From NCBI GenBank assembly GCA_964593465.1, contig CAZQJY010000005.1, forward strand, positions 10,091-74,090: a stretch of DNA of 64,000 nucleotides. Reading direction: 5' to 3'. The stretch's first letter is position 1. The number at the start of each line of letters is the position of its first letter. A model generated the notes under the pieces. It made no database searches. It had not been told where the DNA came from and saw only the letters and a program-made list of their open reading frames with translations. Made by a program: the position numbers and the translations under genes. Below, in pieces: positions 45,102-54,025 of this stretch. Source of the stretch: Mycosynbacter sp964593465 (lineage in GTDB: Bacteria > Patescibacteriota > Saccharimonadia > Saccharimonadales > Saccharimonadaceae).

Positions 45102-46307
45102 TTATAGAGGTAGGCGGTAGTAATCGGTCAAAAATTGCTTTTTAAACTCATAAAAAGTACCGTCCGCAATACTCGCGCGGATGTCATCGACAAGTCTGAC
45201 GATGAATCGTTCGTTGTGAATAGTAGCAAGAGTGTTACTCAGCAACTCATCAGATTTGAAAAGATGGTGGAGATAGCTAGCAGTAAAATTAGTGCAAGTA
45301 TAACAGTCGCATTCGGCGTCAAACGACTCAAACTTCTCTTTGAACTCACTGCGAGTGATATTAACCCGACCACGCGAAGTATAGAGCGCGCCATTGCGAC
45401 CCACACGGGCAGGGGAGACACAGTCAAACGTGTCGGCACCGTTTTCGATGCACGCAAAGATGTCATCTGGCTCGGAAATGCCGAGCATATGGCGCGGCTT
45501 GTTTTCTGGTAGCTCTTCGCACATCCAACGCACATTGTTTGCCATATTACTTTTGCGGAGCGCCCCGCCCAAGCCATAGCCGTCGAAATCCATGTCGCCC
45601 AAGAACCTAGCGCACTGTCGGCGTAAATCTTCATAGTCTGCACCCTGCACCACACCAAAGAGCGCCTGCGGAGGGCGATGGCTACGCTCGGCATTGAGTC
45701 GCTGATGTTCTGCCAGGCTTCGCACAGCCCAAGGATGTGTGCGCTGCTCCAGACTCTCCACCTGATAGTCGTAATCATGAAAAAGCGTGGTAAGTTCGTC
45801 GAACGCAAATGTGATATCTGCACCGATGCCATGCTGAATTTGCATAGATAGCTCTGGTGTAAACCGATGTATGCTACCGTCAAGATGTGATTTGAATCGC
45901 ACACCATCATTATCAATCCATGCCAGCTTATCTTTCTTTTTCGTCGCTTGCTGGTTCGGAGCACCGTCCATGTCAACAACCTTTTTGAACCCAACACCCA
46001 AACTCATCACCTGAAACCCACCGCTGTCGCTGAATATCGGACCATCCCAATTCATAAACTGATGCACCCCGCCTGCGCGATCAATCAGTTCGTGTCCAGG
46101 GCGGAGGTAGAGGTGATACGCATTTACTAGCACCGCCTGTGCGCCAGTTGCCTCTAGCTGTTCGGGGGTAAGTGCCTTGAGTGTAGCTTTGGTACCAACA
46201 GGGATAAATGCCGGTGTGTCAATAGAACCATGCGGTGTAACAATCGTACCTGTGCGACCAAGCGCGCCGTCAAGGCGATGGTGGATAGTAAATTCAAGAG
46301 GTCTCAT
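45102..46307 (-). CDS. tgt: tRNA-guanine transglycosylase
   Basis: 401 residues; exchanges G34 for preQ1 in tRNAs. FSDSGGFQVMSLG with catalytic Asp, VVQGADYEDLRR, GLGGALRKS and the nucleophile Asp in DTFDCVSP. The zinc site CDCYTC...H is retained. Its end lies about 50 nt from the divergently oriented neighbour. No other queuosine genes are in the window. Confidence 0.96.
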   Translation of the reverse strand: MRPLEFTIHHRLDGALGRTGTIVTPHGSIDTPAFIPVGTKATLKALTPEQLEATGAQAVLVNAYHLYLRPGHELIDRAGGVHQFMNWDGPIFSDSGGFQVMSLGVGFKKVVDMDGAPNQQATKKKDKLAWIDNDGVRFKSHLDGSIHRFTPELSMQIQHGIGADITFAFDELTTLFHDYDYQVESLEQRTHPWAVRSLAEHQRLNAERSHRPPQALFGVVQGADYEDLRRQCARFLGDMDFDGYGLGGALRKSNMANNVRWMCEELPENKPRHMLGISEPDDIFACIENGADTFDCVSPARVGRNGALYTSRGRVNITRSEFKEKFESFDAECDCYTCTNFTASYLHHLFKSDELLSNTLATIHNERFIVRLVDDIRASIADGTFYEFKKQFLTDYYRLPL

Positions 46308-46342
46308 CTAATACCAGTATACCACAGCAGTCATGAAAAATA

Positions 46343-46371
46343 TTGACACAACATCTATAAACCTGTTATAG
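46343..46371 (+). promoter_or_regulatory. Promoter of the 46410 orphan gene
   Basis: TTGACA (46343-46348), 17 nt, TTATAG (46366-46371); leader of about 32 nt with GGAGAG before the ATG. Confidence 0.78.
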
Positions 46372-46409
46372 TAGTCTAGTTCTTACGTCTACAACACTGG
46401 AGAGTTACA

Positions 46410-46703
46410 ATGAAGAACACGGCAATCCTGTGCCGCTCAACCATCCATGACGACATCCTCGCGATGGGGTACATGCGCACCTCGTCGGATGTACTCAGGC
46501 GAGAGGCGGTGAGAATGTCCCGAGAGGAGACACAGGGTCTGATTCGCGCACTGCAGCGAATTCGTACCAAGAACCTCACCTCCGCTCGAGCCATGGTGCG
46601 CCAGTATGCCAATCTTCCGAAGAAGATGGCCATCTACACCCTTCCCTACATCAACCAAGCGAAGCACGCCAACCACCTCATCCTCGCGCTCCGCTACCCG
46701 TAA
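46410..46703 (+). CDS. GC-rich orphan, small basic helical protein
   Basis: 97 residues, mostly helical, basic (many Arg in RREAVRMSREE and RALQRIRTKN), no Cys cluster and no membrane helix. No family recognised. G+C is 36/60 at 46441-46500. Bracketed by its own promoter and an almost perfect 15-bp hairpin. Confidence 0.68.
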   Translation: MKNTAILCRSTIHDDILAMGYMRTSSDVLRREAVRMSREETQGLIRALQRIRTKNLTSARAMVRQYANLPKKMAIYTLPYINQAKHANHLILALRYP

Positions 46704-46724
46704 GACACCACGCCCGCTAGAGTC

Positions 46725-46759
46725 GAGATCGCCCACCGAACTCCTCGGCGGGCGATCTC
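46725..46759 (+). terminator. Hairpin behind the 46410 orphan gene
   Basis: GAGATCGCCCACCGA pairs with TCGGCGGGCGATCTC (one G-T), 5-nt loop, followed by ATTTG. Confidence 0.78.
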
Positions 46760-46819
46760 ATTTGTCTATAGAAATTATCGTGCCCGCCCGCCACATAGTA
46801 ATGAGCAATCTACCTATGC

Positions 46820-46825
46820 TACACT
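46820..46825 (+). promoter_or_regulatory. -10 box of the TrmA-like gene, leaderless
   Basis: TACACT followed by 7 nt and ATG 46833. Confidence 0.55.
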
Positions 46826-46832
46826 GTTGGAG

Positions 46833-48146
46833 ATGTCCAGAAAAAACCTTACGCCAGTAGAAGTCACGCTCAGTCACATCATTGGTGGCGGTCAAACTAT
46901 TGGCACGCTAGAAAGTGGCAAAAAATGCCTCGCGTGGGGCGGCCTGCCTGACGAGCGAGTGCTAGTGCGACCGCTCAAGAGCAAATCTTCATACATAGAA
47001 GGGGTTGTAACAGAGATATATGATGCATCAAAAGAGCGTGTTGAGCCGCGCGACCCTGAAAGCTATCTCAGCACCAGCCCTTGGCAAATCATGGATTTTG
47101 CGGCCGAGGAACACTACAAATCCGCACTTATAGAAGAGGCGTTTGAGCTACACGACATTGTACTACCAAACCCTATCGAGACGTATAGCGACGGCGTAGA
47201 ATATGAGTATCGCAACAAAGTAGAGTTTAGCTGGTATGGCGAAACAGACGCTACATCTGGCGTCGACATGCTACATCTGGCGTTTTTTCGACGTGGCACC
47301 AAAGGTAAAATCCCGATTGAAACATGTTCTCTGTTGCCAAACATAATGCTTGATGTAGCGCATTCGATCCGCGACACACTACAGAATCTGGACGTATCGG
47401 CACGCCAGCTCAAAACGCTACTGATTCGGAGTAACAGAGCAGGGCAAACTGCCTGGCAACTATACGTCAAAGACGAGGATTTTAACACAGATGTAGTGAC
47501 TAACGCACTTGGCAACTTGACAAAGAATGGCGAGATTATTTATTCCAACCCAAAAAGCCCCGCCAGTGTCATTACAAGGCGTCTCTACCAAGGCAAAAAT
47601 ATTGTACTCGAAGACACCATCCTGGACATACCATTTCGCTATGCCACAGAAGGCTTTTTCCAAATTAATCTCCCTGTGTATGAACAGGCGTTGCGCGATA
47701 TGCGTGAATGGGTACCGACAGGCAAGCCGGTGGTGGATATGTACAGTGGCGTGGGTACGATTGGCCTCACGATTGGCGGCGATGACGTAACACTCGTAGA
47801 ACTCAACGAGCATGCTGTACGTGAGATGGAGCGAAATATTGCCGAGCTTGGGCGTGCGTCTAGCACAAAAGCAGTGCTTGCGGCGAGCGAAAATGCATTA
47901 GAATATATCACCAGCGACGCAACGATTATCGTAGACCCGCCGCGTGCGGGGCTACACGAAGATGTGGTATGTAAGCTACTTGAGGCGGCACCAGAGCGTA
48001 TTATCTATCTCAGTTGCAACCCGACTACGCAGGCTCGCGACGTGGCACGCCTGGCCGAAGTCTACGGCATACGTCATCATCAAGGTTACAACTTTTTCCC
48101 GCGAACTCCTCATATCGAACATTTGGTGATTTTGGATAAAAAATAG
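46833..48146 (+). CDS. TrmA/RumA-family RNA uracil-C5 methyltransferase
   Basis: 437 residues. N-terminal TRAM-like domain, then methyltransferase with DMYSGVGTIGLTIG, DPPRAGLHE and the catalytic-Cys motif YLSCNPTTQARD. RlmD-type enzymes carry a [4Fe-4S] cysteine cluster; here the matching region (LSTSPWQIMDFA) has none. It methylates U in rRNA or tRNA. Start at ATG 46833 (leaderless) rather than TTG 46827. Confidence 0.9.
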   Translation: MSRKNLTPVEVTLSHIIGGGQTIGTLESGKKCLAWGGLPDERVLVRPLKSKSSYIEGVVTEIYDASKERVEPRDPESYLSTSPWQIMDFAAEEHYKSALIEEAFELHDIVLPNPIETYSDGVEYEYRNKVEFSWYGETDATSGVDMLHLAFFRRGTKGKIPIETCSLLPNIMLDVAHSIRDTLQNLDVSARQLKTLLIRSNRAGQTAWQLYVKDEDFNTDVVTNALGNLTKNGEIIYSNPKSPASVITRRLYQGKNIVLEDTILDIPFRYATEGFFQINLPVYEQALRDMREWVPTGKPVVDMYSGVGTIGLTIGGDDVTLVELNEHAVREMERNIAELGRASSTKAVLAASENALEYITSDATIIVDPPRAGLHEDVVCKLLEAAPERIIYLSCNPTTQARDVARLAEVYGIRHHQGYNFFPRTPHIEHLVILDKK

Positions 48147-48214
48147 ACAGATTCGTTACTTCTGTGCTATAAATAAGTTTTAAGTGTCCGTTTCGACTGA
48201 AATGAGGTGGGGAC

Positions 48215-48598
48215 ATGCAACACATCGATGTGTTTGAAATGCTGGAGAAGCAAAACTGCAATGTACTGATGTGCAGTCTCGAGTTTAAGGGCAGTGGAAC
48301 CTCTGAGCGTGAGGTTAAGACCTGCGGCGAGATTGATCGGATCGTGCGTCCACGTATGGGTGAAGAGGCGTCTCTTCGTCTGGAGTGGCGATACCCACTG
48401 TCACGCGTCGTGATTGCGCGGTGCTTCCTGGAGGACGTAGAGACTGGCGAGACACAAGTCAGCCTACGGGATGTGAGCGTACGACTCCATCAGTTCAGGG
48501 TGGAGTATGGGTACATCCATCTCGACGAGCTGAAACTGTCGGCCGCAGAGCTGCGTCGACCGCTCGCACATGTACACCAGACATCTGCTCCTGCATGA
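48215..48598 (+). CDS. Orphan protein, beta-rich
   Basis: 127 residues after the strong site GAGGTGGGG. Alternating hydrophobic pattern (SLRLEWRYPLSRVVIARCFL, VSVRLHQFRVEYGYIHL) suggests a beta-sandwich. No family recognised. Single-gene unit with TATAAA-type -10 and a hairpin behind it. Composition is only mildly GC-rich (31/60 at 48481-48540). Confidence 0.65.
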   Translation: MQHIDVFEMLEKQNCNVLMCSLEFKGSGTSEREVKTCGEIDRIVRPRMGEEASLRLEWRYPLSRVVIARCFLEDVETGETQVSLRDVSVRLHQFRVEYGYIHLDELKLSAAELRRPLAHVHQTSAPA

Positions 48599-48610
48599 TG
48601 ACACCATCAT

Positions 48611-48668
48611 CCGCCAACTGTTTTTCGGGTCAGCAAGTTTCTGCTTACCCTAGAGAAAGGGTTGGCGG
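48611..48668 (+). terminator. Two-part hairpin behind the 48215 gene
   Basis: CCGCCAAC (48611-48618) pairs with GTTGGCGG (48661-48668), enclosing GGGTCAGCA / TGCTTACCC; followed by GCTTTTTAT. Confidence 0.65.
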
Positions 48669-48679
48669 AGATTTGCTTT

Positions 48680-49168
48680 TTATGAGGTTTTGATACGCCG
48701 ATAGGCAAATTTGGCAACCGTGCGCCACCCCGTTGATGCGTCGGTGTCAAACTGTTTGATTTCACCATTTTTGACTTCTGCAATGACAATGAGCGCAGGA
48801 TTGTAAGGCGCGAGAGTTTTATAGTATCGCAAATCGTGCTCACCAGTAGGCTTACGGCCCGGATAAGTGTGCGTAAACTTTTCTAGTGCGATATCCTCGA
48901 AATATTGCGGCTGGCCCTTTGGCGGAACGTAGAGCTCGGCACGCAGACCCATGCGAGCAACGAGCTTTTGTATATCACCCAGTGTGTAGTTGGAGCGGCC
49001 GTGGATGTAGGCGTAGAGTTGCTTTTTCCTAGAGAGGAACACACTAGCTTCGCCTGTGTGGCTAATCGGTATCTCGCGTGCAATCATCTGACGAATTTCG
49101 AGATCAATCCCAAAACGGTCTTTGGCTATTTGCTCAATGGCTTCGTCGGCGAGAAGTTGATCATTCAT
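48680..49168 (-). CDS. Uncharacterised protein
   Basis: 162 residues from ATG 49168 (TATACT 11 nt before). Soluble, mixed alpha/beta: RFGIDLEIRQMIAREI, a central YIHGRSNYTLGDIQKLVARMG helix pair, and C-terminal strand PALIVIAEVKNGEIKQF. No family recognised. Confidence 0.68.
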   Translation of the reverse strand: MNDQLLADEAIEQIAKDRFGIDLEIRQMIAREIPISHTGEASVFLSRKKQLYAYIHGRSNYTLGDIQKLVARMGLRAELYVPPKGQPQYFEDIALEKFTHTYPGRKPTGEHDLRYYKTLAPYNPALIVIAEVKNGEIKQFDTDASTGWRTVAKFAYRRIKTS

Positions 49169-49257
49169 ATCTACAAAATAGTATACCACCATCAGGCTAG
49201 ACAAGCATGAGCGTAGGGTGTATACTCAGCGTCACCAGACAAACAAGGAGAAATGGT

Positions 49258-50328
49258 ATGACTGTTCGCATGGATGATTATCGAAGCTCTGAAACTACTC
49301 TTGACGCTAATACTGTGCCCCGCGATGAAAACGGGGATTTTTTGTACAAAGAATTTCATAACCCTGTTGCCAATACGGAAATCACCTATGAAGATGAGAC
49401 CTCGAAAGCACACATCCGCAAAGAGCGAATCACCATGAACAACGGTACATACTATGATGTAACATCAACACTCGCTAAACAGAGGACTATTGATGTCGGC
49501 ATTGTGGCTACCGCAGCATGGCTTACCCAAGACCAGGGAATCAATAAGGACAGGGCGTTACGGGCAGCCAATATAGGGATTGATACGATGTTCATTTCCC
49601 CGCAGCAAAACCTCAATCGGATTGGGCACTTTGGCAAAAGTGTTTGCAATATTATTGCTATCGCCGACTACTTGCACCTAAGAGACGAGCGTGACCCAGA
49701 CCACTTGTGGGTTGATGGGATTTCTAGGGGTGGGATGCATGCACTTGGCGTAGCAGCCAAGGCGCCGTACGTTAACAATAAGCGAGTAATCGTCGGAGAT
49801 TACACGGTACCATGTTTTCCAGATGGAATCGATTTGGGGCGAGATTTGCCGCAACTACCGCGACTAGTAGTTAATGAGTTCAGTGCATTAACAACATTCG
49901 CTCGCCTGCCATTGACAGCAATGATGCACTACCCAAGGACATTTGCCGCTAATCCAAAGATGTTATTTCAGCATGCAAAAGAGGCACCTACATTGCTCAG
50001 TGGTGCTACTGGAGATGCAGCAAGAAATATGCCGAGCGATACATTTGGACATGTGACAAACTACCTAGGTGATATCATGGGGCAAGGTCGACGCTGGGAG
50101 CCTATCTTTGAAACATACGACAATATTACAGTTGAGAACTTTAGCGGCGGCGGACATTTGAGTCTTGTAGATATGCGCTGTCAAGATAAATGGGAAAGAC
50201 GACTGCGAGCGGTGCATGAAATTATCGAAAGTGACCCGAGTATTGTTGAGGTAGGCGGTGATAAAATGCGCGAGGCAGTTCGTAGTATTAAAGATAATGG
50301 GTTTCAGCATCGAGGAATTGCAGCCTAA
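49258..50328 (+). CDS. Alpha/beta-hydrolase-fold protein
   Basis: 356 residues from the ATG after AAGGAG. The nucleophile elbow reads DGISRGGMHALG; a late GGGHLSL could supply the catalytic His. The layout resembles the 10810-12066 protein (long N-terminal lead, central elbow), but identity by eye is low. Substrate unknown. Confidence 0.72.
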   Translation: MTVRMDDYRSSETTLDANTVPRDENGDFLYKEFHNPVANTEITYEDETSKAHIRKERITMNNGTYYDVTSTLAKQRTIDVGIVATAAWLTQDQGINKDRALRAANIGIDTMFISPQQNLNRIGHFGKSVCNIIAIADYLHLRDERDPDHLWVDGISRGGMHALGVAAKAPYVNNKRVIVGDYTVPCFPDGIDLGRDLPQLPRLVVNEFSALTTFARLPLTAMMHYPRTFAANPKMLFQHAKEAPTLLSGATGDAARNMPSDTFGHVTNYLGDIMGQGRRWEPIFETYDNITVENFSGGGHLSLVDMRCQDKWERRLRAVHEIIESDPSIVEVGGDKMREAVRSIKDNGFQHRGIAA

Positions 50329-50333
50329 AATGC

Positions 50334-50339
50334 TACACT
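50334..50339 (+). promoter_or_regulatory. -10 box of the helicase gene, leaderless
   Basis: TACACT followed by 7 nt and ATG 50347. Confidence 0.55.
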
Positions 50340-50346
50340 AGTAGCA

Positions 50347-53300
50347 ATGGACTACACTACTCGCTACAAAAAACTCAACAAAGCTCAGAAGCAAGCCGTC
50401 GATACAACCGAGGGACCAGTGATGGTAATGGCAGGGCCGGGCACAGGCAAGACAGAACTACTGAGCATGCGCGCAGCCAATATCTTGCGACAGACAGACG
50501 TGTTACCAGAAAATATCTTGTGTCTCACGTTTACCGAGAGTGGCTCCGTGGCGATGCAAAAGCGTCTACGTGATATTGTAGGACGCGATGCGTATGGAGT
50601 ATCAATTTATACATTCCACGCATTTGGTACGGAAGTCATGAGTCGCTACCGCGAGTATTTCTATCGCGGAGCACAGTTTCGGGCAGCAGATGAGCTATCG
50701 GTGCACCGCATCATCACATCAATCTTAGACGGTCTGGCGTACGATGATCCGCTGCGCAGCAAAATGAATGGCCAGTACACTGCGATCGGCGACATTGTGA
50801 ATGCGATTTCTGACCTCAAACGCGCAGGTTTTACTGATGCAGAGTTTATGGCGCTATTAGACGCGACAGATGAGGCGCTTGCCATCGCTGGACGGCTTGT
50901 TTCGGAGGTGTTTGCAGAGCGTATTAGCAAATCCACACCAGATAAAGTTGCCGCCATCATCCCAAAGATTACTGCCATTGGCGAAAAGATGCCGCTCGAC
51001 ACACTACAGCCTTTTTCTACTGTGCTGGCACGAAGTCTGCAATATATGCTGGACGAATCTGCCATACATCCAAAGGTAACTCCACCACTCACAGCCTGGA
51101 AGAAGCAATGGATGGCACTTGATGCGGAGCGTAAGCCTGTGCTAAAAAGTACCAACTACCGAACAAAGATGCGCTCCCTTGCATATATCTATAGTCAGTA
51201 TCTCGCTATCATGCAAGAAGCTGAGCTGATGGATTTTGACGATATGATCATGCAGGTAGTGCACGCAATAGAAGTGTACCCAGAGTTGCGCTATGAGTTG
51301 CAAGAGAAGTATCAATACATCATGGTGGACGAGTTCCAGGATACCAACCTGGCACAGATGCGTATCTTGCGTAATCTCACCAATAATCCCGTTGTTGAGG
51401 GCAAACCAAATATCCTCGTGGTAGGTGACGACGATCAGGCAATTTATGGATTTCAGGGTGCCGAGGTAGGTAATATTATTGCGTTTAACGAGCTGTATCC
51501 AGAGACGCTGCGTATTACGCTGACAGATAATTATCGCAGCACCGCACCCGTGCTGACGGGTGCGCGCGAGGTGATTATACAAGCGAGCGGGCGGCTGGAA
51601 ACAGCATATAGCGATGTAGATAAAACGCTCACACCGCACCGTAAGTCGGACTCGGCGGTGTCTGAGCTAGTGGAGCTTACAACGCCAGATGCCGAGCGAG
51701 CGTGGATTGCGCACGAGATTCGCGCACTACTCGATGCCAATGCAGCAGCGCAGGAAATCGCTGTGATTGCGCGGCAACACAAAGATCTAGTGGCGCTGGT
51801 GGGCTATTTGCAAGACGCCAAAATCCCCATTAGCTACGACCGTCGCGACAATGTACTCGACGACGAGGCGGTGATGCAGCTCGAAAGCATTGGGCTTGTG
51901 GTAGTGTCGCTCGCACGTGGCAACCACGCAACCGCCAATGCGCTACTGCCAGAGCTACTGAGCCACCCGGCATGGCAAATTACGCCAGAAACACTATGGG
52001 AGATTAGCCTCAAAGCCAACCAGACACACCAGAGTTGGCTTGAGGTGATGCGTCATCATGAGGCGCTGGGAGAGTTTTGGAAGTGGCTACAAGCCTGCGC
52101 CAAAGAGTCTGAGCATTTACCGCTAGAGCGTATGATAGATGTGCTATTTGGTACGACCAAGCTCGATGGTGACTATGTGTCGCCACTGCGTGAATACTTC
52201 TTCCCAGCGGCTAAACTTGAGAATGACCCAGCACGCTACATCATGCACCTCGAAAACCTGACAGCTATTCGTACTAAGCTGCGTGAGCACGAAGTAGACA
52301 TGGCAAAACCACGACTAGTGGATTTTCTAGAGTTTATAGAAAAAAACCGCGCCACCGATACACACATCACCAGTCTACGACACATCGGACAAGACGACGA
52401 CGCGGTACGGCTACTCACAGCACATGGCTCCAAAGGTCTAGAGTTTGACCACGTGTTTGTGGTTAATGCAACTGATGCAATGTGGGGCGAAAAAGCTCGC
52501 GGACGCGCAGGCAGTATAGTATTTCCGCCACACCTCAGACTGGCTCGCAATAGCGGCAGCTATGATGAACGTCTCCGACTATTCTATGTGGCCATGACGC
52601 GTGCCCGCGACACACTCCATGTATCTTATGCGCTCGAAAACGACAGTGCCAAAGAAATGTTACGTGCTGGATTCTTGTCAGAAAGCAGTAGTGTGCGCAC
52701 GATCAATACGCTGCACGAACACAGCTCACCCCAGCAGGCAGCCGAACGTACCTGGTATGCACCGTTGCTCTCAATAGACGGTGGTACAATGCGTGAGTAT
52801 CTGGCGCCGCTGCTATTTCACTACAAGCTTAGCGCGACACATGTGAATTCGTTTATTGACATTGTCCAGGGTGGACCAGAAGCATTCTTACTCAACAATT
52901 TACTGCGCTTCCCGTCACATCCGAGTCCACATGCTAACTATGGCACAGCAATTCACGCAGCACTACAGCGAGCACACGACTATATGCGCGCTAATAAATC
53001 ACTTCAACCAGAAGAAGATGTGTTACACGAGTTCGAAAAGTCACTCGAGCGCATGCAATTTACAGATGAGGAGCGCACACTGTACCTAGAAAAAGGCAGC
53101 GCATCACTGAGGGCTTTTTTGGCCGCAAAATACAGCAACTTCTCGCCCGAACAACGTGCAGAGCTAAACTTTAATCACCAAGATGTATGGCTTGATGAAG
53201 TACATCTGACGGGCAAGCTCGACGTTGTAGAGTTTGACAAAGATGCCATGACAGCGACCGTAACAGACTACAAGACAGGTGCATCGCTCGCAGACTGGGA

Positions 53301-53628
53301 TAAAGGCGCAGATTACCAGAAAATCAAGGCACACAAATATCGCCAACAATTGCTTTTCTATAAGCTGCTAATCGAAAATTCTCGCGAATGGAACCGCTAT
53401 ACAATGACACGTGGTATTTTGCAGTTTGTTGAGCCGAACAAGGCGGGACAAATTATAGCTTTGGAGCTACAAGATATCGACAACGAGGAGTTGGAACGAT
53501 TTGCACAACTGGTACGTGTGATATGGAGGCATATTCAAACACTCAATTTCCCGAACACATCCGAGTATCCGGCGACACTAGCAGGCGTGAAGCAATTTGA
53601 GGAAGATTTGCTCAGCAACAAGATGTAA
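50347..53628 (+). CDS. UvrD/PcrA-type helicase fused to PD-(D/E)XK nuclease
   Basis: 1093 residues. SF1A helicase motifs in order: Q motif and Walker A GPGTGKTELL, VDEFQDTN, DDDQAIYGFQGA, LTDNYRST, TAHGSKGLEFDHVFV, VAMTRARDTLH. The C-terminal ~250 residues form a RecB/AddB-type nuclease: YGTAIHAAL, GKLDVVEFD and TDYKTG carry the catalytic Glu/Asp/Lys positions. It is therefore a single-chain end-processing helicase-nuclease, possibly replacing RecBCD/AddAB. Confidence 0.93.
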   Translation: MDYTTRYKKLNKAQKQAVDTTEGPVMVMAGPGTGKTELLSMRAANILRQTDVLPENILCLTFTESGSVAMQKRLRDIVGRDAYGVSIYTFHAFGTEVMSRYREYFYRGAQFRAADELSVHRIITSILDGLAYDDPLRSKMNGQYTAIGDIVNAISDLKRAGFTDAEFMALLDATDEALAIAGRLVSEVFAERISKSTPDKVAAIIPKITAIGEKMPLDTLQPFSTVLARSLQYMLDESAIHPKVTPPLTAWKKQWMALDAERKPVLKSTNYRTKMRSLAYIYSQYLAIMQEAELMDFDDMIMQVVHAIEVYPELRYELQEKYQYIMVDEFQDTNLAQMRILRNLTNNPVVEGKPNILVVGDDDQAIYGFQGAEVGNIIAFNELYPETLRITLTDNYRSTAPVLTGAREVIIQASGRLETAYSDVDKTLTPHRKSDSAVSELVELTTPDAERAWIAHEIRALLDANAAAQEIAVIARQHKDLVALVGYLQDAKIPISYDRRDNVLDDEAVMQLESIGLVVVSLARGNHATANALLPELLSHPAWQITPETLWEISLKANQTHQSWLEVMRHHEALGEFWKWLQACAKESEHLPLERMIDVLFGTTKLDGDYVSPLREYFFPAAKLENDPARYIMHLENLTAIRTKLREHEVDMAKPRLVDFLEFIEKNRATDTHITSLRHIGQDDDAVRLLTAHGSKGLEFDHVFVVNATDAMWGEKARGRAGSIVFPPHLRLARNSGSYDERLRLFYVAMTRARDTLHVSYALENDSAKEMLRAGFLSESSSVRTINTLHEHSSPQQAAERTWYAPLLSIDGGTMREYLAPLLFHYKLSATHVNSFIDIVQGGPEAFLLNNLLRFPSHPSPHANYGTAIHAALQRAHDYMRANKSLQPEEDVLHEFEKSLERMQFTDEERTLYLEKGSASLRAFLAAKYSNFSPEQRAELNFNHQDVWLDEVHLTGKLDVVEFDKDAMTATVTDYKTGASLADWDKGADYQKIKAHKYRQQLLFYKLLIENSREWNRYTMTRGILQFVEPNKAGQIIALELQDIDNEELERFAQLVRVIWRHIQTLNFPNTSEYPATLAGVKQFEEDLLSNKM

Positions 53629-53644
53629 CGAACCCACGAAACTA

Positions 53645-53673
53645 TTGACGAAACACTATAAATACAGTACTAT
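53645..53673 (+). promoter_or_regulatory. Promoter of the structured-RNA/tRNA region
   Basis: TTGACG (53645-53650), 17 nt, TACTAT (53668-53673), placed 17 nt after the helicase stop; nothing coding starts behind it for about 350 nt. Confidence 0.72.
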
Positions 53674-53679
53674 GTAGGT

Positions 53680-53903
53680 TGTGCAGATGTGTGCACGACG
53701 AGTTTTGCATGAGAAGTATTTTTTCGTGCGCGACTCGTCGTGTGCTTGCCTGTCGCAAATTGACAGACAGAGATAGGAATCTATCGCGGAGGTGTCGAGC
53801 CGTATGCCAGACACAGTCGTTTGATACAGTATTCCAGCTTTTACGGCAGGCACAGGGTAAGTGGTAGCGAGTACGAGAAGTACTTGTCGCTATTTGCCCG
53901 CCA
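53680..53903 (+). ncRNA. Unassigned structured RNA upstream of a tRNA
   Basis: About 220 nt with no supported gene. Visible helices: CACGACGAG / CTCGTCGTG (9 bp), CTGTC / GACAG, GATAG-GAAT-CTATC, GTGTC / GACAC, and TAGCGAGTAC paired with GTACTTGTCGCTA (3-nt bulge). TTGTGC near the predicted 5' end can pair with GCACAG near 53855, which would close the first ~175 nt into one domain. I found no core motif of RNase P RNA, tmRNA or SRP RNA. It may be a new RNA or a long tRNA leader. Confidence 0.5.
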
Positions 53904-53980
53904 TGGGATGTGGCGCAGCTTGGTAGCGCATTGCTCCTTACGAGGGGCGACGGTCGCGGGTTCAAATCCCGTCATCCCAG
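53904..53980 (+). tRNA. tRNA with aberrant anticodon arm (Val-TAC or Arg-ACG?)
   Basis: Acceptor TGGGATG / CATCCCA, D-arm GCGC-AGCTTGGTA-GCGC and T-arm GCGGG-TTCAAAT-CCCGT are canonical. The anticodon arm is not: the best pairing is 7 bp (TTGCTCC / GGGGCGA) with a 6-nt loop TTACGA, 20 nt in place of 17. Possible anticodons are TAC (Val) or ACG (Arg). CCA is not encoded (GCA follows), unlike the two other tRNAs here. It may be a real but unusual tRNA, a tRNA needing processing, or a decayed copy. Confidence 0.65.
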
Positions 53981-54025
53981 CAATGAGTCCGCAACCGGCT
54001 GGCTCACCATCCGAAAGGAAGATTC

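Noticed and set aside
53680..53903. RNase P RNA, tmRNA, 6S or SRP RNA identity
   Set aside because: Core motifs of RNase P, tmRNA and SRP RNA are not visible. The terminal pairing loosely recalls 6S RNA, but the interior has several hairpins and no single central bubble.
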